A stretch of 64,000 nucleotides of DNA, from the NCBI GenBank assembly GCA_013397075.1, contig VWZS01000654.1:2402636-2466635 (forward strand), written 5' to 3'. Every line of letters begins with the position of its first letter. The first letter of the stretch is position 1. This DNA comes from Rhabdornis inornatus (Eukaryota > Chordata > Aves > Passeriformes > Rhabdornithidae). A program made the translations under genes and the position numbers. Of this stretch, positions 36,201-43,327 are shown piece by piece. The notes beneath the pieces were generated by a model that searched no databases, had not been told where the DNA came from, and worked only from the letters and a program-made list of their open reading frames with translations.

Positions 36201-36413
36201 AGATACTAATACACGATTTTCAAAGATGCTTTTGTTTTAGATGATGTTCTTTCATACTCTTCCTTTGGGGATTGTTCTCCTGTGGACTTCTGTGATAAGG
36301 CCTGTACTTCTTTTTCAGGCTCCAAATTCAAATGGCAAGGCTGGAAGCCACAATCCAGCAACAAGCCAAGACTATTGAAGCCTTTGAGACAATCCAGCAA
36401 GTCTCTTACCACA
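24070..36413 (+). CDS. ankyrin-repeat gene of ANKRD26/POTE/ANKRD7 type with amplified exon pairs (hand-built model, 24 exons, 3' end open)
   Basis: I assembled this from splice signals and phase. Exons: 24070-24179, 25843-25954, 26087-26260, 26350-26456, 26926-27060, 28338-28420, 28565-28666, 28787-28845, 29421-29523, 29639-29700, 30540-30642, 30760-30824, 31967-32069, 32187-32251, 32820-32922, 33037-33098, 33692-33794, 33907-34013, 34582-34684, 34802-34851, 34998-35075, 35955-36032, 36108-36127, 36319-36413 (2182 nt). Every junction agrees in phase. The N-terminus has about five ankyrin repeats whose order and wording (HLACINGH, ILLEHGADPS, GNTALHFAI, GADVNAQD) match the ANKRD26/POTE/ANKRD7 family. 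The middle is a disordered repeat region and the end a coiled coil. Two oddities: an in-frame TGA at 28351-28353 and a GC splice donor at 29701. The function of bird members is unknown to me; ankyrin and coiled-coil parts suggest a scaffold. No stop codon is reached by 36413, so the last exons lie further on or were lost. Confidence 0.72.
24308..24480. repeat. diverged tandem duplication, period about 92 bp, in intron 1
   Basis: Two copies start at 24308 and 24400. Both have a CAGT(G/A)GAAC(G/A)G start, then CATTCCCTTAG-like and AAGGACATC blocks, and end in GTAAATCAAGAT. The second copy lacks about 17 bp. Confidence 0.6.
24530..24883 (+). mobile_element. probable LTR remnant in intron 1
   Basis: It has LTR-like layout: TG start, a CCAAT-type box (AGCCAATCAT, near 24663), a TATA-type box (TATAAATA, near 24721) and an end at CAGAGAACA. 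It resembles ERVL-type LTRs of birds, but I see no target-site duplication or internal region. The call rests on promoter-like spacing and general resemblance. Confidence 0.4.
25070..25217 (+). mobile_element. CR1 LINE 3' end, plus strand
   Basis: It carries the conserved CR1 tail: AGGGTTGGAACATAATGG, TCTTTAAGGCCCCTTCCAAC, CCAAACCAT and a terminal ATGATTCTGTG repeat. It is 5'-truncated, as most CR1 copies are, and lies in intron 1 in the sense orientation of the gene. Confidence 0.85.
25526..25820 (+). mobile_element. 3' part of an ERV LTR ending 22 bp upstream of exon 2
   Basis: The stretch contains GTGGGCAACTGTATTGTACA, an ATT-repeat stretch (25641-25665), the AGGGTGTGAGCGAGTGGC block and the terminal GGTGCTTAATTGCCATCTGG...AAACCAGGACA. 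This is the 3' end of the LTR family also seen inverted at 43938-44535 and 51356-51845. The 5' part is missing. Because it ends at 25820 and exon 2 starts at 25843, the LTR lies just upstream of the exon 2 acceptor and probably includes its branch-point region. An ATG inside it (25784) is open and in frame with exon 2. Confidence 0.75.
25843..25954 (+). CDS. ankyrin gene exon 2 (ankyrin repeat)
   Basis: Acceptor TTTAATTTCTAG, donor GTATGC at 25955. The encoded TPPHLACINGHAVVQFLV contains the ankyrin TPLHLA-type motif (the second position is Pro-Pro rather than Pro-Leu) followed by an LVEKKCKLNPCD finger, almost word for word the second repeat of ANKRD26/POTE proteins. It covers residues 37-74 of the model and ends in phase 0. 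Confidence 0.85.
26087..26260 (+). CDS. ankyrin gene exon 3 (one and a half ankyrin repeats)
   Basis: Acceptor TTGTTTCCAG, donor GTAAGC. Exactly 58 codons, phase 0 to 0, residues 75-132. It shows ILLEHGADPSHRG, GNTALHFAI and LVELLLEHGAYINAKNK, canonical ankyrin helices and hairpins. The preceding 132-nt intron is a multiple of three and stop-free in this frame, so intron retention would add 44 residues rather than truncate. Confidence 0.87.
26350..26456 (+). CDS. ankyrin gene exon 4 (ankyrin repeat)
   Basis: Acceptor TTCTCCTTTCAG, donor GTAAAA at 26457. It encodes GYTPLTLAV, then VKFLLQKGADVNAQD, a complete and well-preserved repeat (residues 133-167). Ends in phase 2 (AG), completed by the first base of exon 5 to Arg, giving R-TPLTVA across the junction. 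Confidence 0.87.
26713..26771 (+). mobile_element. short CR1-like 3' fragment in intron 4
   Basis: GGAGACCTTCTGAGGTCCC and CCAACCTGAATT resemble the penultimate part of the CR1 tail (GGTCCCTTCCAACCTGAAT). The terminal repeats are absent, so the call is weak. Confidence 0.4.
26926..27060 (+). CDS. ankyrin gene exon 5 (last ankyrin repeat)
   Basis: Acceptor TTGGATTCCCTAG, donor GTAAGT (perfect) at 27061. It encodes TPLTVAIVSGNKKAIQLL and a degenerate second half, the C-terminal capping repeat by position. Ends in phase 2 at residue 212 plus two bases. Confidence 0.82.
28338..28420 (+). CDS. ankyrin gene exon 6, with in-frame TGA
   Basis: Acceptor CTTTCTATATTTAG, donor GTAAGA. Entered in phase 2 from exon 5, it reads I-A-S-E then TGA (28351-28353), then an open linker (GSSRSETTPVIPLETAALAE) to phase 1, exactly the phase exon 7 needs. 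The linker is coding-like, so the exon was surely coding. A second acceptor (GAATTGGCAG, ending 28361) would start the exon at 28362, drop 24 nt including the stop and keep frame. Otherwise the protein ends at residue 217. I infer exon identity from phase; I have not seen transcripts. Confidence 0.6.
28565..28666 (+). CDS. ankyrin gene exon 7 (diverged B-type exon, copy 0)
   Basis: Acceptor TTATTTCTTAG, donor GTAATTTCAGAGGGAC at 28667, the same donor and intron start as all B exons. Entered in phase 1 it reads VPEEEAAEKEDSGAAADQNK and continues open. The second half aligns with B exons (AADQNRVGM in copy 6). The first half resembles an A exon (KED), so this may be an A/B hybrid. Ends in phase 1. 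An internal GTGTGT at 28630 is a weaker alternative donor that would break the frame. Confidence 0.6.
28787..28845 (+). CDS. exon 8, A1 copy of the repeat
   Basis: Acceptor TTTTGTTTGGAG replaces the CTTTTCTTAG of other copies but keeps AG; donor GTACCT. Translation DYKAEGPEKNEDKCPLWNPE has diverged strongly at its start but keeps the acidic KNED and W-x-P-E end. Phase 1 to 0, 59 nt, open. Confidence 0.6.
29421..29523 (+). CDS. exon 9, B1 copy
   Basis: Acceptor TTAAATTACACAG, donor GTAATTTCGG. 103 nt, phase 0 to 1, open. The translation (start PNSEVLAKAVATVLLPADVC) is the most diverged B copy after B0, but the LLPAD core is retained. Confidence 0.65.
29639..29700 (+). CDS. exon 10, A2 copy with GC donor
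   Basis: Acceptor TTTGGTTAG, open frame GPWQAAGTAKEEDNGSLCNP followed by K, phase 1 to 0. The position where all other A exons have GTACC reads GCACCC. GC donors are functional in vertebrates when the flank is AAG (as here), yet the downstream CCC is poor. If unused, A2 is skipped and B1 (phase 1) would join B2 (phase 0), breaking frame. Confidence 0.5.
29888..30376 (+). repeat. internal intron duplication within unit 2
   Basis: About 255 bp are present twice in tandem (29888-30142 and 30147-30376). Each copy runs from GGATTTCTAG through GGTTACAGT-CTCTGAA and GTCAATGTCAAA to a TTGT(C)CAG/TTG-TTTTGAAA(A/G) block. Other units hold it once. This accounts for the extra length of the A2-B2 intron (839 against about 575 bp). 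Confidence 0.75.
30540..30642 (+). CDS. exon 11, B2 copy
   Basis: Acceptor AAATTACACAG, donor GTAATTTCAGAGAC. 103 nt, phase 0 to 1, open; contains SPVQRPAGKCSRVGMHSAAE, close to the consensus second half. Confidence 0.72.
30760..30824 (+). CDS. exon 12, A3 copy
   Basis: Acceptor TTTTCTTAG, donor GTACCT. 65 nt, phase 1 to 0; GVLQPSGGAVEKEDIDSPLD then SE. This is a near-consensus A exon: short Gly/Ala-rich start, acidic KED, terminal DSE. Confidence 0.76.
31122..31682. mobile_element. solo LTR (561 bp) with 5-bp target-site duplication, in the A3-B3 intron
   Basis: The element starts TGTCCTGTCC and ends TTTCTCTCA, so it has TG...CA ends, and it is flanked by CTTCT on both sides (31117-31121 and 31683-31687). 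The equivalent intron in other units runs uninterrupted across this point, proving insertion after unit 3 formed. It matches no other sequence in the window, and I cannot name its family or settle its strand. A 5-bp duplication is usual for ERVL-type and some other retroviral integrases. The overlapping open frames here (130, 126 and 119 codons) are by-products. Confidence 0.8.
31967..32069 (+). CDS. exon 13, B3 copy
   Basis: Acceptor AAATTACACAG, donor GTAATTTCAGAGGG. 103 nt, phase 0 to 1, open: starts TDPKGQGKVWASVWLPAANS and ends AAVECGK. Very similar to B5, including LDARSAAVE, implying a recent shared origin. Confidence 0.76.
32187..32251 (+). CDS. exon 14, A4 copy
   Basis: Acceptor GTATTTCTTAG, donor GTACCT. 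65 nt, phase 1 to 0; GVLPAASVEAQKEDGDISWD then SE. Confidence 0.75.
32820..32922 (+). CDS. exon 15, B4 copy
   Basis: Acceptor AAATTGTGCAG, donor GTAATTTCAGAAGG. 103 nt, phase 0 to 1, open; PFSEIVEEVFAGEQRPAADR, then VGVCSAAAERSK. It resembles B2 in the QRPA core and so may share a subfamily with it. Confidence 0.75.
33037..33098 (+). CDS. exon 16, A5 copy
   Basis: Acceptor CTGTTCTTAG, donor GTACCT. 62 nt, one codon shorter than A3/A4, phase 1 to 0; ILQPAGGAGEDPNDSFCDSE. Confidence 0.75.
33692..33794 (+). CDS. exon 17, B5 copy
   Basis: Acceptor AAACTACACAG, donor GTAATTTCAGAGGG. 103 nt, phase 0 to 1; TDSEGERKVLAAVQLPAANS, then LDARSAAVEHGK. Closest to the consensus B exon. Confidence 0.77.
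33907..34013 (+). CDS. exon 18, A6 copy with internal 42-nt duplication
   Basis: Acceptor CTTTTCTTAG, donor GTACCT. 107 nt instead of 65, phase 1 to 0. The exon reads GVLKRAWREVIKED and then GVLQPAEGEAKHED before the usual FPWDSE, so its first 42 nt are present twice in frame. The two halves have diverged, so the duplication is not fresh. Confidence 0.76.
34582..34684 (+). CDS. exon 19, B6 copy
   Basis: Acceptor AAATTCTGCAG, donor GTAATTTCAGAGGG. 103 nt, phase 0 to 1; TDSEGEGKVLADVQLPAADQ, then VGMSSAAVEHIK. Its AADQN core matches copy B0, linking both ends of the array. Confidence 0.77.
34802..34851 (+). CDS. exon 20, A7 (diverged last A exon)
   Basis: Acceptor CTCTATTATCAG, donor GTACTT. 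50 nt, phase 1 to 0; ARAEQEEHFISSSEKK. The position 117 nt after B6 and the phase identify it as the array's terminal A exon; sequence identity to other A exons is low. Confidence 0.65.
34998..35075 (+). CDS. exon 21, with TQT-type motif
   Basis: Acceptor CTTACTTGCATAG, donor GTGACT. 78 nt, phase 0 to 0; LPTLHGEYLQLKVDSSTQTD then SEQDKQ. STQTD fits the core of dynein light chain LC8 binding motifs (anchor TQT) in an acidic, probably disordered context. The end (TDSE) echoes the start of the B exons, so it may derive from them. Confidence 0.66.
35270..35725 (-). mobile_element. CR1 LINE 3' fragment, minus strand, in intron 21
   Basis: Read as reverse complement it matches CR1 near the end of ORF2 and the following 3' region: on the plus strand GTGGCCCTCCTCTGGCCTC, GGTGGGGTCTCACAAGAGCA and ATCACCTCCCTCAACCTGCT. 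Both ends are truncated; the ATTCTATGATT tail is missing. Antisense to the gene and away from the splice sites. Confidence 0.85.
35955..36032 (+). CDS. exon 22 (Lys/Glu-rich)
   Basis: Acceptor GTGGTTTGACAG, donor GTAATA. 78 nt, phase 0 to 0, LKDLKEPFHKNDYYAESGKN then ALKEKK; charged and probably helical. Identified from splice sites, size and phase only. Confidence 0.6.
36108..36127 (+). CDS. exon 23 (20-nt micro-exon, coiled-coil start)
   Basis: Using the acceptor CTATCCCCCAG (ending 36107) and donor GTAAGA, the exon reads LQEHIQ and ends in phase 2, which joins exon 24 in the coiled-coil frame. The upstream acceptor GATTCTTCAG (ending 36090) is better-looking but would enter the wrong frame from exon 22, unless a different exon precedes it. 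The choice of start is therefore by phase. Confidence 0.45.
36319..36413 (+). CDS. exon 24 (coiled coil)
   Basis: Acceptor CTTCTTTTTCAG, donor GTAAGC. Reads LQIQMARLEATIQQQAKTIE and then AFETIQQVSYH, with hydrophobic residues spaced 3 and 4 apart, so a short coiled coil. Ends in phase 1; the continuation is not certain. If the intron is not removed the frame stays open until 36538. Confidence 0.65.
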
Positions 36414-36549
36414 GTAAGCTACTCAGAGCTTTCCCTGTTCATGACCCACAGAGCCTAGTTCCATATTCATGTGGGAAAATTATAAGATTTTCAGGTTTTC
36501 CTAGAGAGAGTCTTAGAGAGACCAGACCATATAACTAGATAACCTGAAA

Positions 36550-38480
36550 GACCCAATCATATTCTATAAGAATGGGTGTGGGGGTAGATGTTGGAAGGAA
36601 GACATGTAGTAGGTGGTTTGGGAAATTTGTCCATTCCCAGTACCTCAGCCAATGCGGAAAGGAGGAGGGCAACATGCAGTTGGGAGTTTAGGATCAAAGG
36701 AGGTTGGATCCTCCAAAAACTTGAGAGACAGACCCCACAGGGTTATGGTCCACTAGACTCTCCCTTTATTCAAATAAAGTTCATTTTTACAGGACTCCTC
36801 TGTGGACACCGGTTTTTGGCACCATGATTTTCCACACACTATCAAAAACTGTTTTGCGGTGAAGTTTGCGAAGTGAGCCAGTCCCTGAGGCTGGGTCACC
36901 CTGCAGGTGTTTCCACCATTTTGGGTGTCTGTTCCCATGAGATTTGTGAAATTTAGCAATTTTGTATCTAGTGATCACTATCTAGTGCTTACTGTTATTT
37001 TTTGCCTGTTGCTGTGTCACTTTCAATAAATTGTGATCTATTAACTTATATCTACTTGTATTTGTTCCTTATTGGTGGAAAGAGACTGGATGGAACAAAG
37101 GGAAGGTAACTCATTTTAGAGTGTCCATCTCTTTAAACTGTCTTTAACCAAGACATATCTGTTAGAACTACCCTGGGAAGATGGTTATTGATTGTTCTTG
37201 GTAGATAGGTTTTCTGGGTGGCCAGAAGCCTTTGTTTGCCACACCAACAAAACTCAATAAGTAACGGAAGTTTCGTTAAAGGAAATTATATCTAGATTTG
37301 GGCTACCACTGGGCCAGTCTTCAGACAAAGAATTTCATTCTTTGGCTAAAACAATTCAAAGTTTATGCAAAGTGCTTGGGAGTCACATGGTATCTCCACA
37401 CTCCTTACTCACACTCACTCCACACTCAGTCCAGTGGAAAAGTAGGAAGGATGAACCAAAACTTGAAATGGCAAATAAGTAAGATTTGTCAAGAGACTTC
37501 ACTAAGATGGCCTCAGGCTTTGTCTTTTGCCTTATTAAGAATTAGAATACAGCCTAGATCTAAAGAAAGATTAAGTCCTTATGAAATTATTTAAGGCAGG
37601 CTGTATCAAACTAACTATCTCAGGAGAAAGCCATGTGTTAGGAAATAGTAATTTAAAAGGGTATGTATTATCTTTGGGAAAAGAGCTCTCAGTTTTGCAT
37701 AGGTTTGCTGTTTAGCATCCTCAACAACCTTGGAAATTCAAATACATCCTCATTAACCCAGGGATTAGGTATAAGTCCACATGTGGAATGATGAACCACT
37801 TAAGGAAAAGTAGAAAGGATCATTCCAGGCTCTCCTGGCTACCCACATGGCTGTGAAAACTGTTGGCTGAGACTCCTGGATTCACTACACCTGGACAAAG
37901 CCAGCCCAAACCAGGAAACACTTCACTGGACTGTTCAGCAGACAGCAAATCCTTTAAAGATAAGATTGAAAAAAGCATTTAATAAATCGCACTTGGGATC
38001 GAGGGAGTTTTTTTATGGTTATAGAGTGTATGGTAGTGTTTGTCTGAAATGAAAAGTTTAATAAAGACCATATTTCTATACTTTGTAGAATAGTAGCTCA
38101 AAGAGATGTAGCTTCCTCTGGAGAAACTGGGAACCTTATACTAGATTTAGTTCAAAGGCTTGGCAAAATGTGCAATTTGAGTAATATCACCACCTGTATA
38201 CCTATCACTGAGTCAGTGAGCCAGACAATTCCCTATGGAATTACAACAGGCTGCAGAGACGAATCAGCTAAACAAAATTCTGCAGGAAATTAGGAATTAG
38301 TCACTGGAGGGTTGGCTACACTACCTGAGGCCTTAATCTGTATTATAATTTTCACAGTCATTATCAGAATTTGTTTAGGATCAATTCAGGGTCAGACATC
38401 AATGGAAAGCAATATACGGAAGTAGAGAGAGAAAACCTCTCTCCTTCCCAAGAGGGGGAGTTGGCATAAATGCTCAGGAC
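36550..38480 (+). mobile_element. degraded class I (gammaretrovirus-like) endogenous retrovirus
   Basis: The retroviral part is clearest at 37298-37594, a 98-codon frame whose translation matches the C-terminal half of a class I retroviral integrase (the conserved proline/serine-glycine-x-arginine/glutamate region after the catalytic core, then the alpha-helix ending in PYE). An LTR-like stretch with an AATAAA at about 36774 lies upstream, and a further AATAAA at about 37025. A region at about 38080-38460 looks like the end of a transmembrane envelope gene, with stop codons. Gag, protease and most of pol and env are missing or unrecognisable, so the element is a dead remnant. It lies downstream of exon 24 in the same orientation. 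Confidence 0.6.
37298..37594 (+). pseudogene. ERV pol remnant: integrase C-terminal part
   Basis: An open 98-codon fragment of an endogenous retroviral integrase, without the N-terminal zinc-binding domain and without a complete DDE triad. It has no start codon in a sensible place; it persists only because no stop has yet arisen. Not expected to produce an active enzyme. Confidence 0.65.
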
Positions 38481-40108
38481 CCAGGAATATCATGAATTGA
38501 AAAAGCAATGCTGGAATAGGAGAGCACTTAAAATACCTCTTGGAGGGATTGACTTACTTCATGCCTAACAGATCTTAGATGGCTTAGAAAATTTCTTATA
38601 ACGTGGTGGAATTGTTGCAGCTTGAATCAAGCTTTCATCTCAGCTTCAAGAAAAAAATAAAATAACTAACTAAAAGTACTTAAATATTCAGTGCTTCATA
38701 AAAGAATGAGATGAAAGTGGAAGAAAGTACATTTGTGCCTAGTCAGTAAACTCCTACACATGGACTTTGAAAAAGTTTGTAGTGTTTAATAACACTGCAA
38801 CTATCTGTATGTAGACTACTTAAACTGAAAGACTTCTATTTAATTATTTTTCTGTAGTTCCAGACTGGCACGTGTCATAGCTGCTCTTGGAGACTGTTAT
38901 TACAGAAACTGTGTGAAAACATAATGAGGTCAAATAATCAGAAATTTTTGAAGTGTTCACCTCAGCTTTAAATGCTAACCTTACTTCTCCTCTCCTCTGC
39001 ATGCTGCTTTGACTGCAGGGTGTCCTCCTTTTAGTTCATAGGGGGAATAGATGAAAGCGTTGCTATCTTAACTGCTGTGTAATGTTTTGGTAAGAGCATT
39101 GCCAAGAGACTCTAGAAGAGACTCATTATGGTTCAGTTGCTGTTTAACTGATGCCTCCTCTGTGTGTGGAGCCACTTGATCACTCTCCATTTCCTGTCCT
39201 GTAGCAAATAGTTTTGCCAAGAGTTAAGAAAACGGAGCATTTTTGGATTTGCTATTCCAGCCACAACCCTTAGGTTAGGGATAAATGTGTGGAGGGTTGT
39301 GACAGGGCGTCAAAAACTCAGTTATTATCTTTTGGTTTTTTCAAAACTGCAAAGCCAAAATCTTAATCCAAGAGCAATATTAGGAAATTATTCTGAAAAA
39401 GAGAAGCAGCTTAAGATACCAAAATTCTCTTCCAAGCCTGCATATTTCCCACTTCTACAGTCCATTTGAAAACAGCTCCACTCTGAAGTAGACCTAGCTG
39501 CATACTACATGCTTTGGGCCTTAGTCTTCCAAATCTCATCAAACTCCAAATGTTTCTCCTAATGATAAAGAACAACATCCAAATTCTTACAGAAGGAAAT
39601 ATCAAAAAGTCAAGATTACACTGATAGCAATTTAGTACACAATGTCAATCATTTAAAGCTCTGATTGAAATTGACTTTATGGTAGCACATTTCTAAAAGT
39701 TTTAGCTGCAGGATTTCAAACAGAGCTCCAAAACTCCCCTTCCAGGCACTTCCTCATGTGGTCTCTTTACCTCCATGCTGGTTCTTGGGTTTGCCCTTTT
39801 TGTGGCAAATGCTCCCTCTCCCCCCCATAACCAAAGTTCCTGGTTCTCTTCAAGCCATCAAACAGAGGAGACCTGTTGCTCTAGTGCTGCCATTCTCTTC
39901 AAACATGACCAGTTATCTTCCACTTCCACAGCTGGAATTTGTCCTTGGCTGAGTGATTTTAAAATTAACTGCCTTGCTGGCTAAACATTATGATTCAAAC
40001 AACAAAAGAGCTGTAATGATTTAATACCCAAATATTTATTTTGAAGTAGTGCTGATTTCTGGTCAGAGAAAGAAGGATACGTGGCTTAAAGTGACTTCAG
40101 GAAGAAGG

Positions 40109-40171
40109 CTGCTGTAGTGAAGAAAAAAGCTTCTTTAATAAAGACAAAGGCTGCTTTAATGAAGACAACTA
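40109..40171. repeat. 21-bp minisatellite, three copies
   Basis: Three consecutive 21-bp blocks: GGCTGCTGTAGTGAAGAAAA, AGCTTCTTTAATAAAGACAA and GGCTGCTTTAATGAAGACAA (first 20 bases each). The period being a multiple of three creates repetitive frames on both strands, but no gene is indicated. Confidence 0.75.
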
Positions 40172-40399
40172 ACACTAATGACAGAGTTTTGAGCTTACAC
40201 ACAATTATGCTTTGACTCAGATTCTTATTTTGAGGTTTGGAGTCTGGCTGCTCCTTGTTCAAATAGGCACTGCATTTGTTAATATTCATATATGCAGCGC
40301 ACGTATTTCTATGGCCTATATTTAAATAGTAATATTTATGTATAGCAATTTCACATGTTAAGCCACATGTTAATTTGGTCTCTAATTGTGGAACTGCTA

Positions 40400-40770
40400 T
40401 AAAACAACCCATTTCACCACTGCTTGGGTTTGTTGGAGCGGACTGCAACACTTAGAAAACAAAAGGAGCAGATGTCAGCTTCCCACGGCTGAGCTGCCGA
40501 CAGCACGAACCGCCAGAGCCCCAGTGCCATACAGTGCAATAAGAGGCCATGGGATCCCTTCTTGCTTTCTCCACTTCTTTGCTTTTTCCTACTTTTCTAT
40601 CTTTCCTCCTTACTCTCTGCCCTGGTAGTAAATAAAAGTGAGTTATCATTTTGGTTACCAACATTTGACCTCATTTGTGCCTTAATCTTGTTGTGGGTAT
40701 ATTCAAATTCCTTGCACACACTGTGTTCATGGTTTAGGATGCATTCCTGGGTTAGGGTATAAGTCTTTCT
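40400..40770 (+). mobile_element. probable LTR remnant
   Basis: A TC-rich stretch, an AAATAAAAGT polyadenylation-type signal (about 40630) and a downstream block (about 40690-40760: GGGTATATTCAAATTCC, TGTTCATGGTTTAGGA) that recurs in diverged form at about 45428-45488. Likely a decayed retroviral LTR or leader; ends not defined. Confidence 0.4.
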
Positions 40771-41128
40771 AGTATACTCATTTCAATAATTGATATTACC
40801 ACTGTATGTGGTGTCTTTCACATAACGATCTCAAAATGTGTTAAGGTCATTAAATGACATACCTTATCCAGTGGTAATTATGTAAGAGAGTAAAATGTGT
40901 TCTCATTATTCATGTGGATTAAGTAAAACACAGAGGAATTAAGCTATTCTATCCATAAAAGCAGCATGGAAGTAGCAATAAAACCTGGCAATCCTGTTTC
41001 TCCTCACCCCAACTGCACATGATACTCACTTCCAATCACTAAAATACGAACCAATGATTGAGCCCATTCTTCCTCCTACAGTTTTCAATAATGTGATAAG
41101 ATAACCTGACTTTGATGCTGTTTCTTAG

Positions 41129-41174
41129 GCTGGTTGAAAGAATCTATAAGGGAAATATTACTGCTTTTAAGAAG
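41129..41174 (+). CDS. candidate exon interrupted by CR1
   Basis: A good acceptor (GATGCTGTTTCTTAG) followed, in the phase left by exon 24, by WLKESIREILLLLRR, an amphipathic helix in keeping with a continuing coiled coil. The antisense CR1 at 41172 begins before any donor, so this exon may have lost its 3' end. The segment is short and could be chance. Confidence 0.28.
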
Positions 41175-41545
41175 AATCACAGAACAGTTTAGCTTGGAAG
41201 GGATGTCTGGAGGGTACCTGGTTCAACCCCCTGCTCAGGCAAGACCACCGAGAACCAATTATCCCAGACCATGTTTAGACATTTTTTAGTACCTCCAAAG
41301 ACTGAGATTCCACAACCTCCTCGGCCAATCTGTGCCAGTGGTCACAAGAAGAAAGGGTTTCCTGATGTTCAAAGGGAACCTTCTGCATTTCAGTTTGTTC
41401 CCATTGCCTCTGGACCTGGCACTGAAAAGAGCCTGGCTCTGTTTTCTTGTTCCTCTCTAGGTGCAGGACTTTGCACTTCTTGTTGAAGTTCATGAGGTTC
41501 CTGTCAGCTCATTTCTCCATCCTGTTGAGGTCCAGCATTGAGAAA
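41172..41545 (-). mobile_element. CR1 LINE 3' end, minus strand
   Basis: Begins with AGAATCACAGAACAGTTTAG, the reverse-complement CR1 tail, and proceeds through TTCAACCCCCTGCTCAGGCA and a stretch coding (on the minus strand) for the end of CR1 ORF2. About 370 bp, 5'-truncated. Confidence 0.87.
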
Positions 41546-42100
41546 GCATCTCATCCATATTCCTGTGAACCATTACTGTGGGATGATGTTAAATTGAATT
41601 GACTCGTGAGGGAGCATTTAACAATCTGTAGGCAAAGTTAACTACATGACACAAGACCATCTTGGCAGTGTGAAGGTTGGATGTCTGTGAATTGTAAAGA
41701 ATTAATGGCCTGAGACTCACTAAAAAGAAAAAAAGAATGAAATCAGAGCTAGGTGCCAAGTAAGAATGCTAAAGGGGAATTGAAAGCTGGAGAAGAGTTT
41801 TAGCACAGGAACAACAACAAGCGCTGGTGTACTCCAGCTCTGCTTCAATGCAGTAAAGCAAGGACAAGCTTCAAGATTCACATAAACAAATGGCAGCCAA
41901 AAATACTCATAGCCCAGATGGCAGGGCAGAGGCAAGTCTCTTTTCTAGCATTCTCTCTGTGCCTTCATTTTGGTTTTGAGAGGAAGAAATCAGGAAATAG
42001 CATGTAGAGGGCAAATTGGAGATAGCCACTATTGTTATGTTTCTAGGATTAACTGGAATACATAAAATCAACTCAAGATGACCAGTGGTCACTTCTTCAG

Positions 42101-42168
42101 AGCCTTGCAGTCCAAGAAGTTACACCTCAAAGTGAATGTATAGTTCCATCAGCTCCAAATGGTGTAAG
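42101..42168 (+). CDS. candidate coding exon, unidentified gene
   Basis: Acceptor CACTTCTTCAG, donor GTATGG. Reads SLAVQEVTPQSECIVPSAPN then GV in phase 0 to 2; both other frames stop. The frame is open further upstream to 42043. I do not recognise a family. Confidence 0.33.
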
Positions 42169-42328
42169 GTATGGGAAATTGATGCTGAAATTTAAGGTGA
42201 AGCTGTTGCTAAAATGTGACATGTAATTAAATGTGTAAATTAAAAGTGTATATCTGTTAAGGGGAAGAAAAAGAGCATGGTATGATGGGGTGCAGAGGAG
42301 GGCATGCTTGCATGAGACTGTATTTTAG

Positions 42329-42386
42329 ATTATTTATGGGGTTGGATGACTGTGGTCCTTTAATTTTGGTAACAAGTCAGTGCTTG
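42329..42386 (+). CDS. candidate coding exon, unidentified gene
   Basis: Acceptor GACTGTATTTTAG, donor GTAAGA. 58 nt, phase 2 to 0, which accepts the preceding candidate exon and feeds the next. Reads LFMGLDDCGPLILVTSQCL. Supported mainly by phase agreement. Confidence 0.28.
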
Positions 42387-43208
42387 GTAAGATCTGTTTG
42401 TGCAGGTGTTTTTCTTGGAAGGAGTTTTCCATTAAGAACAACAGTAATAATTTGCTTCCGTACACTGTGAAGTTCAGTCAGGAGAGGTGGAGCTTATGTC
42501 CTGACCAGCTAGGAACAGTATATGGCAAAATGAGCAAAGGAATAGATTTTAATGTGGTGAGCACTAAGCTCTGCTCACTTTAGTGTCTTGATCAATGCCC
42601 CTGCTGAAGCTGTTGGTGTGACTTTTTGTAATAGGAACTCCTATGGCTCCTATGGAGCCCTTACTGACTTACGTTATCCAGTTGGCAACTCTGACCAGTC
42701 CTGAATTCTGATGGTACTGGATGGTCCTTCACTTTTGCCCATTAAGTAATGAGATATAGAGTGGAAAATCCAGGCTGACTAGTTTTCCTTAGCAATGTCT
42801 GGTCACAGAGGTGATTGTTGGGCTGTGACTCACAGCTGAAAAACCCCTAGGCAGGAAGTGAGCATGATCAGCATGGTCTTGCAGTAAGTAAGGGAAACTC
42901 CTGTAACAAATATTTGCATTGGCACTGCATACAAAAAGTAGAGACCAGCCTGTAATGAGGATAGTTGGAATCCAGCAGTTTTGGACAGTTTGACTTCTGC
43001 TGTTTGTGAGTAACACTGATGGCAGTATTTGGGGTTGAGAGGAGCTGAGGTGCAAGGCTATTTGAGCATCTCAGCTGTACTGAGGAGGGGAGGCACAATT
43101 TTATTGTTTGCTTTGAAGACAGATCATGTGCAAGGTGGTAACTTCACTTATGGATACAGTCAAATGTGACAAGAGAAAACTACATGAAATGACATTTTTG
43201 TTTTAAAG

Positions 43209-43327
43209 AATCTAGGCTGCTTGCCCTCAGAAAAAGAGAATGATGCTGACTATAATTTCTGGTGGCAGACTTCTAGTCTGCCAGCTCTTGGAGTTGAATC
43301 GGATCCAAAGGCCCTGTGTTTTGGCAG
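43209..43327 (+). CDS. candidate coding exon, unidentified gene
   Basis: Acceptor ATTTTTGTTTTAAAG, donor GTGAAG. 119 nt, phase 0 to 2; reads NLGCLPSEKENDADYNFWWQ and continues TSSLPALGVESDPKALCFG. The composition, with Trp-Trp and charged residues, is more protein-like than nearby random frames. No homologue recognised. Confidence 0.38.

Larger units (their letters stand above)
38481..41128. other. no gene seen apart from small repeats
   Basis: AT-rich DNA. Holds a three-copy 21-bp minisatellite (40109-40171) and a probable LTR remnant (about 40400-40770). Splice-like AGs at about 39018 and 39205 are followed quickly by stops in all frames consistent with neighbours. Confidence 0.5.

Noticed and set aside
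36550..38480. An intact retroviral integrase or envelope gene
   Set aside because: Only fragments remain, with stops and missing domains; no functional viral gene is present.
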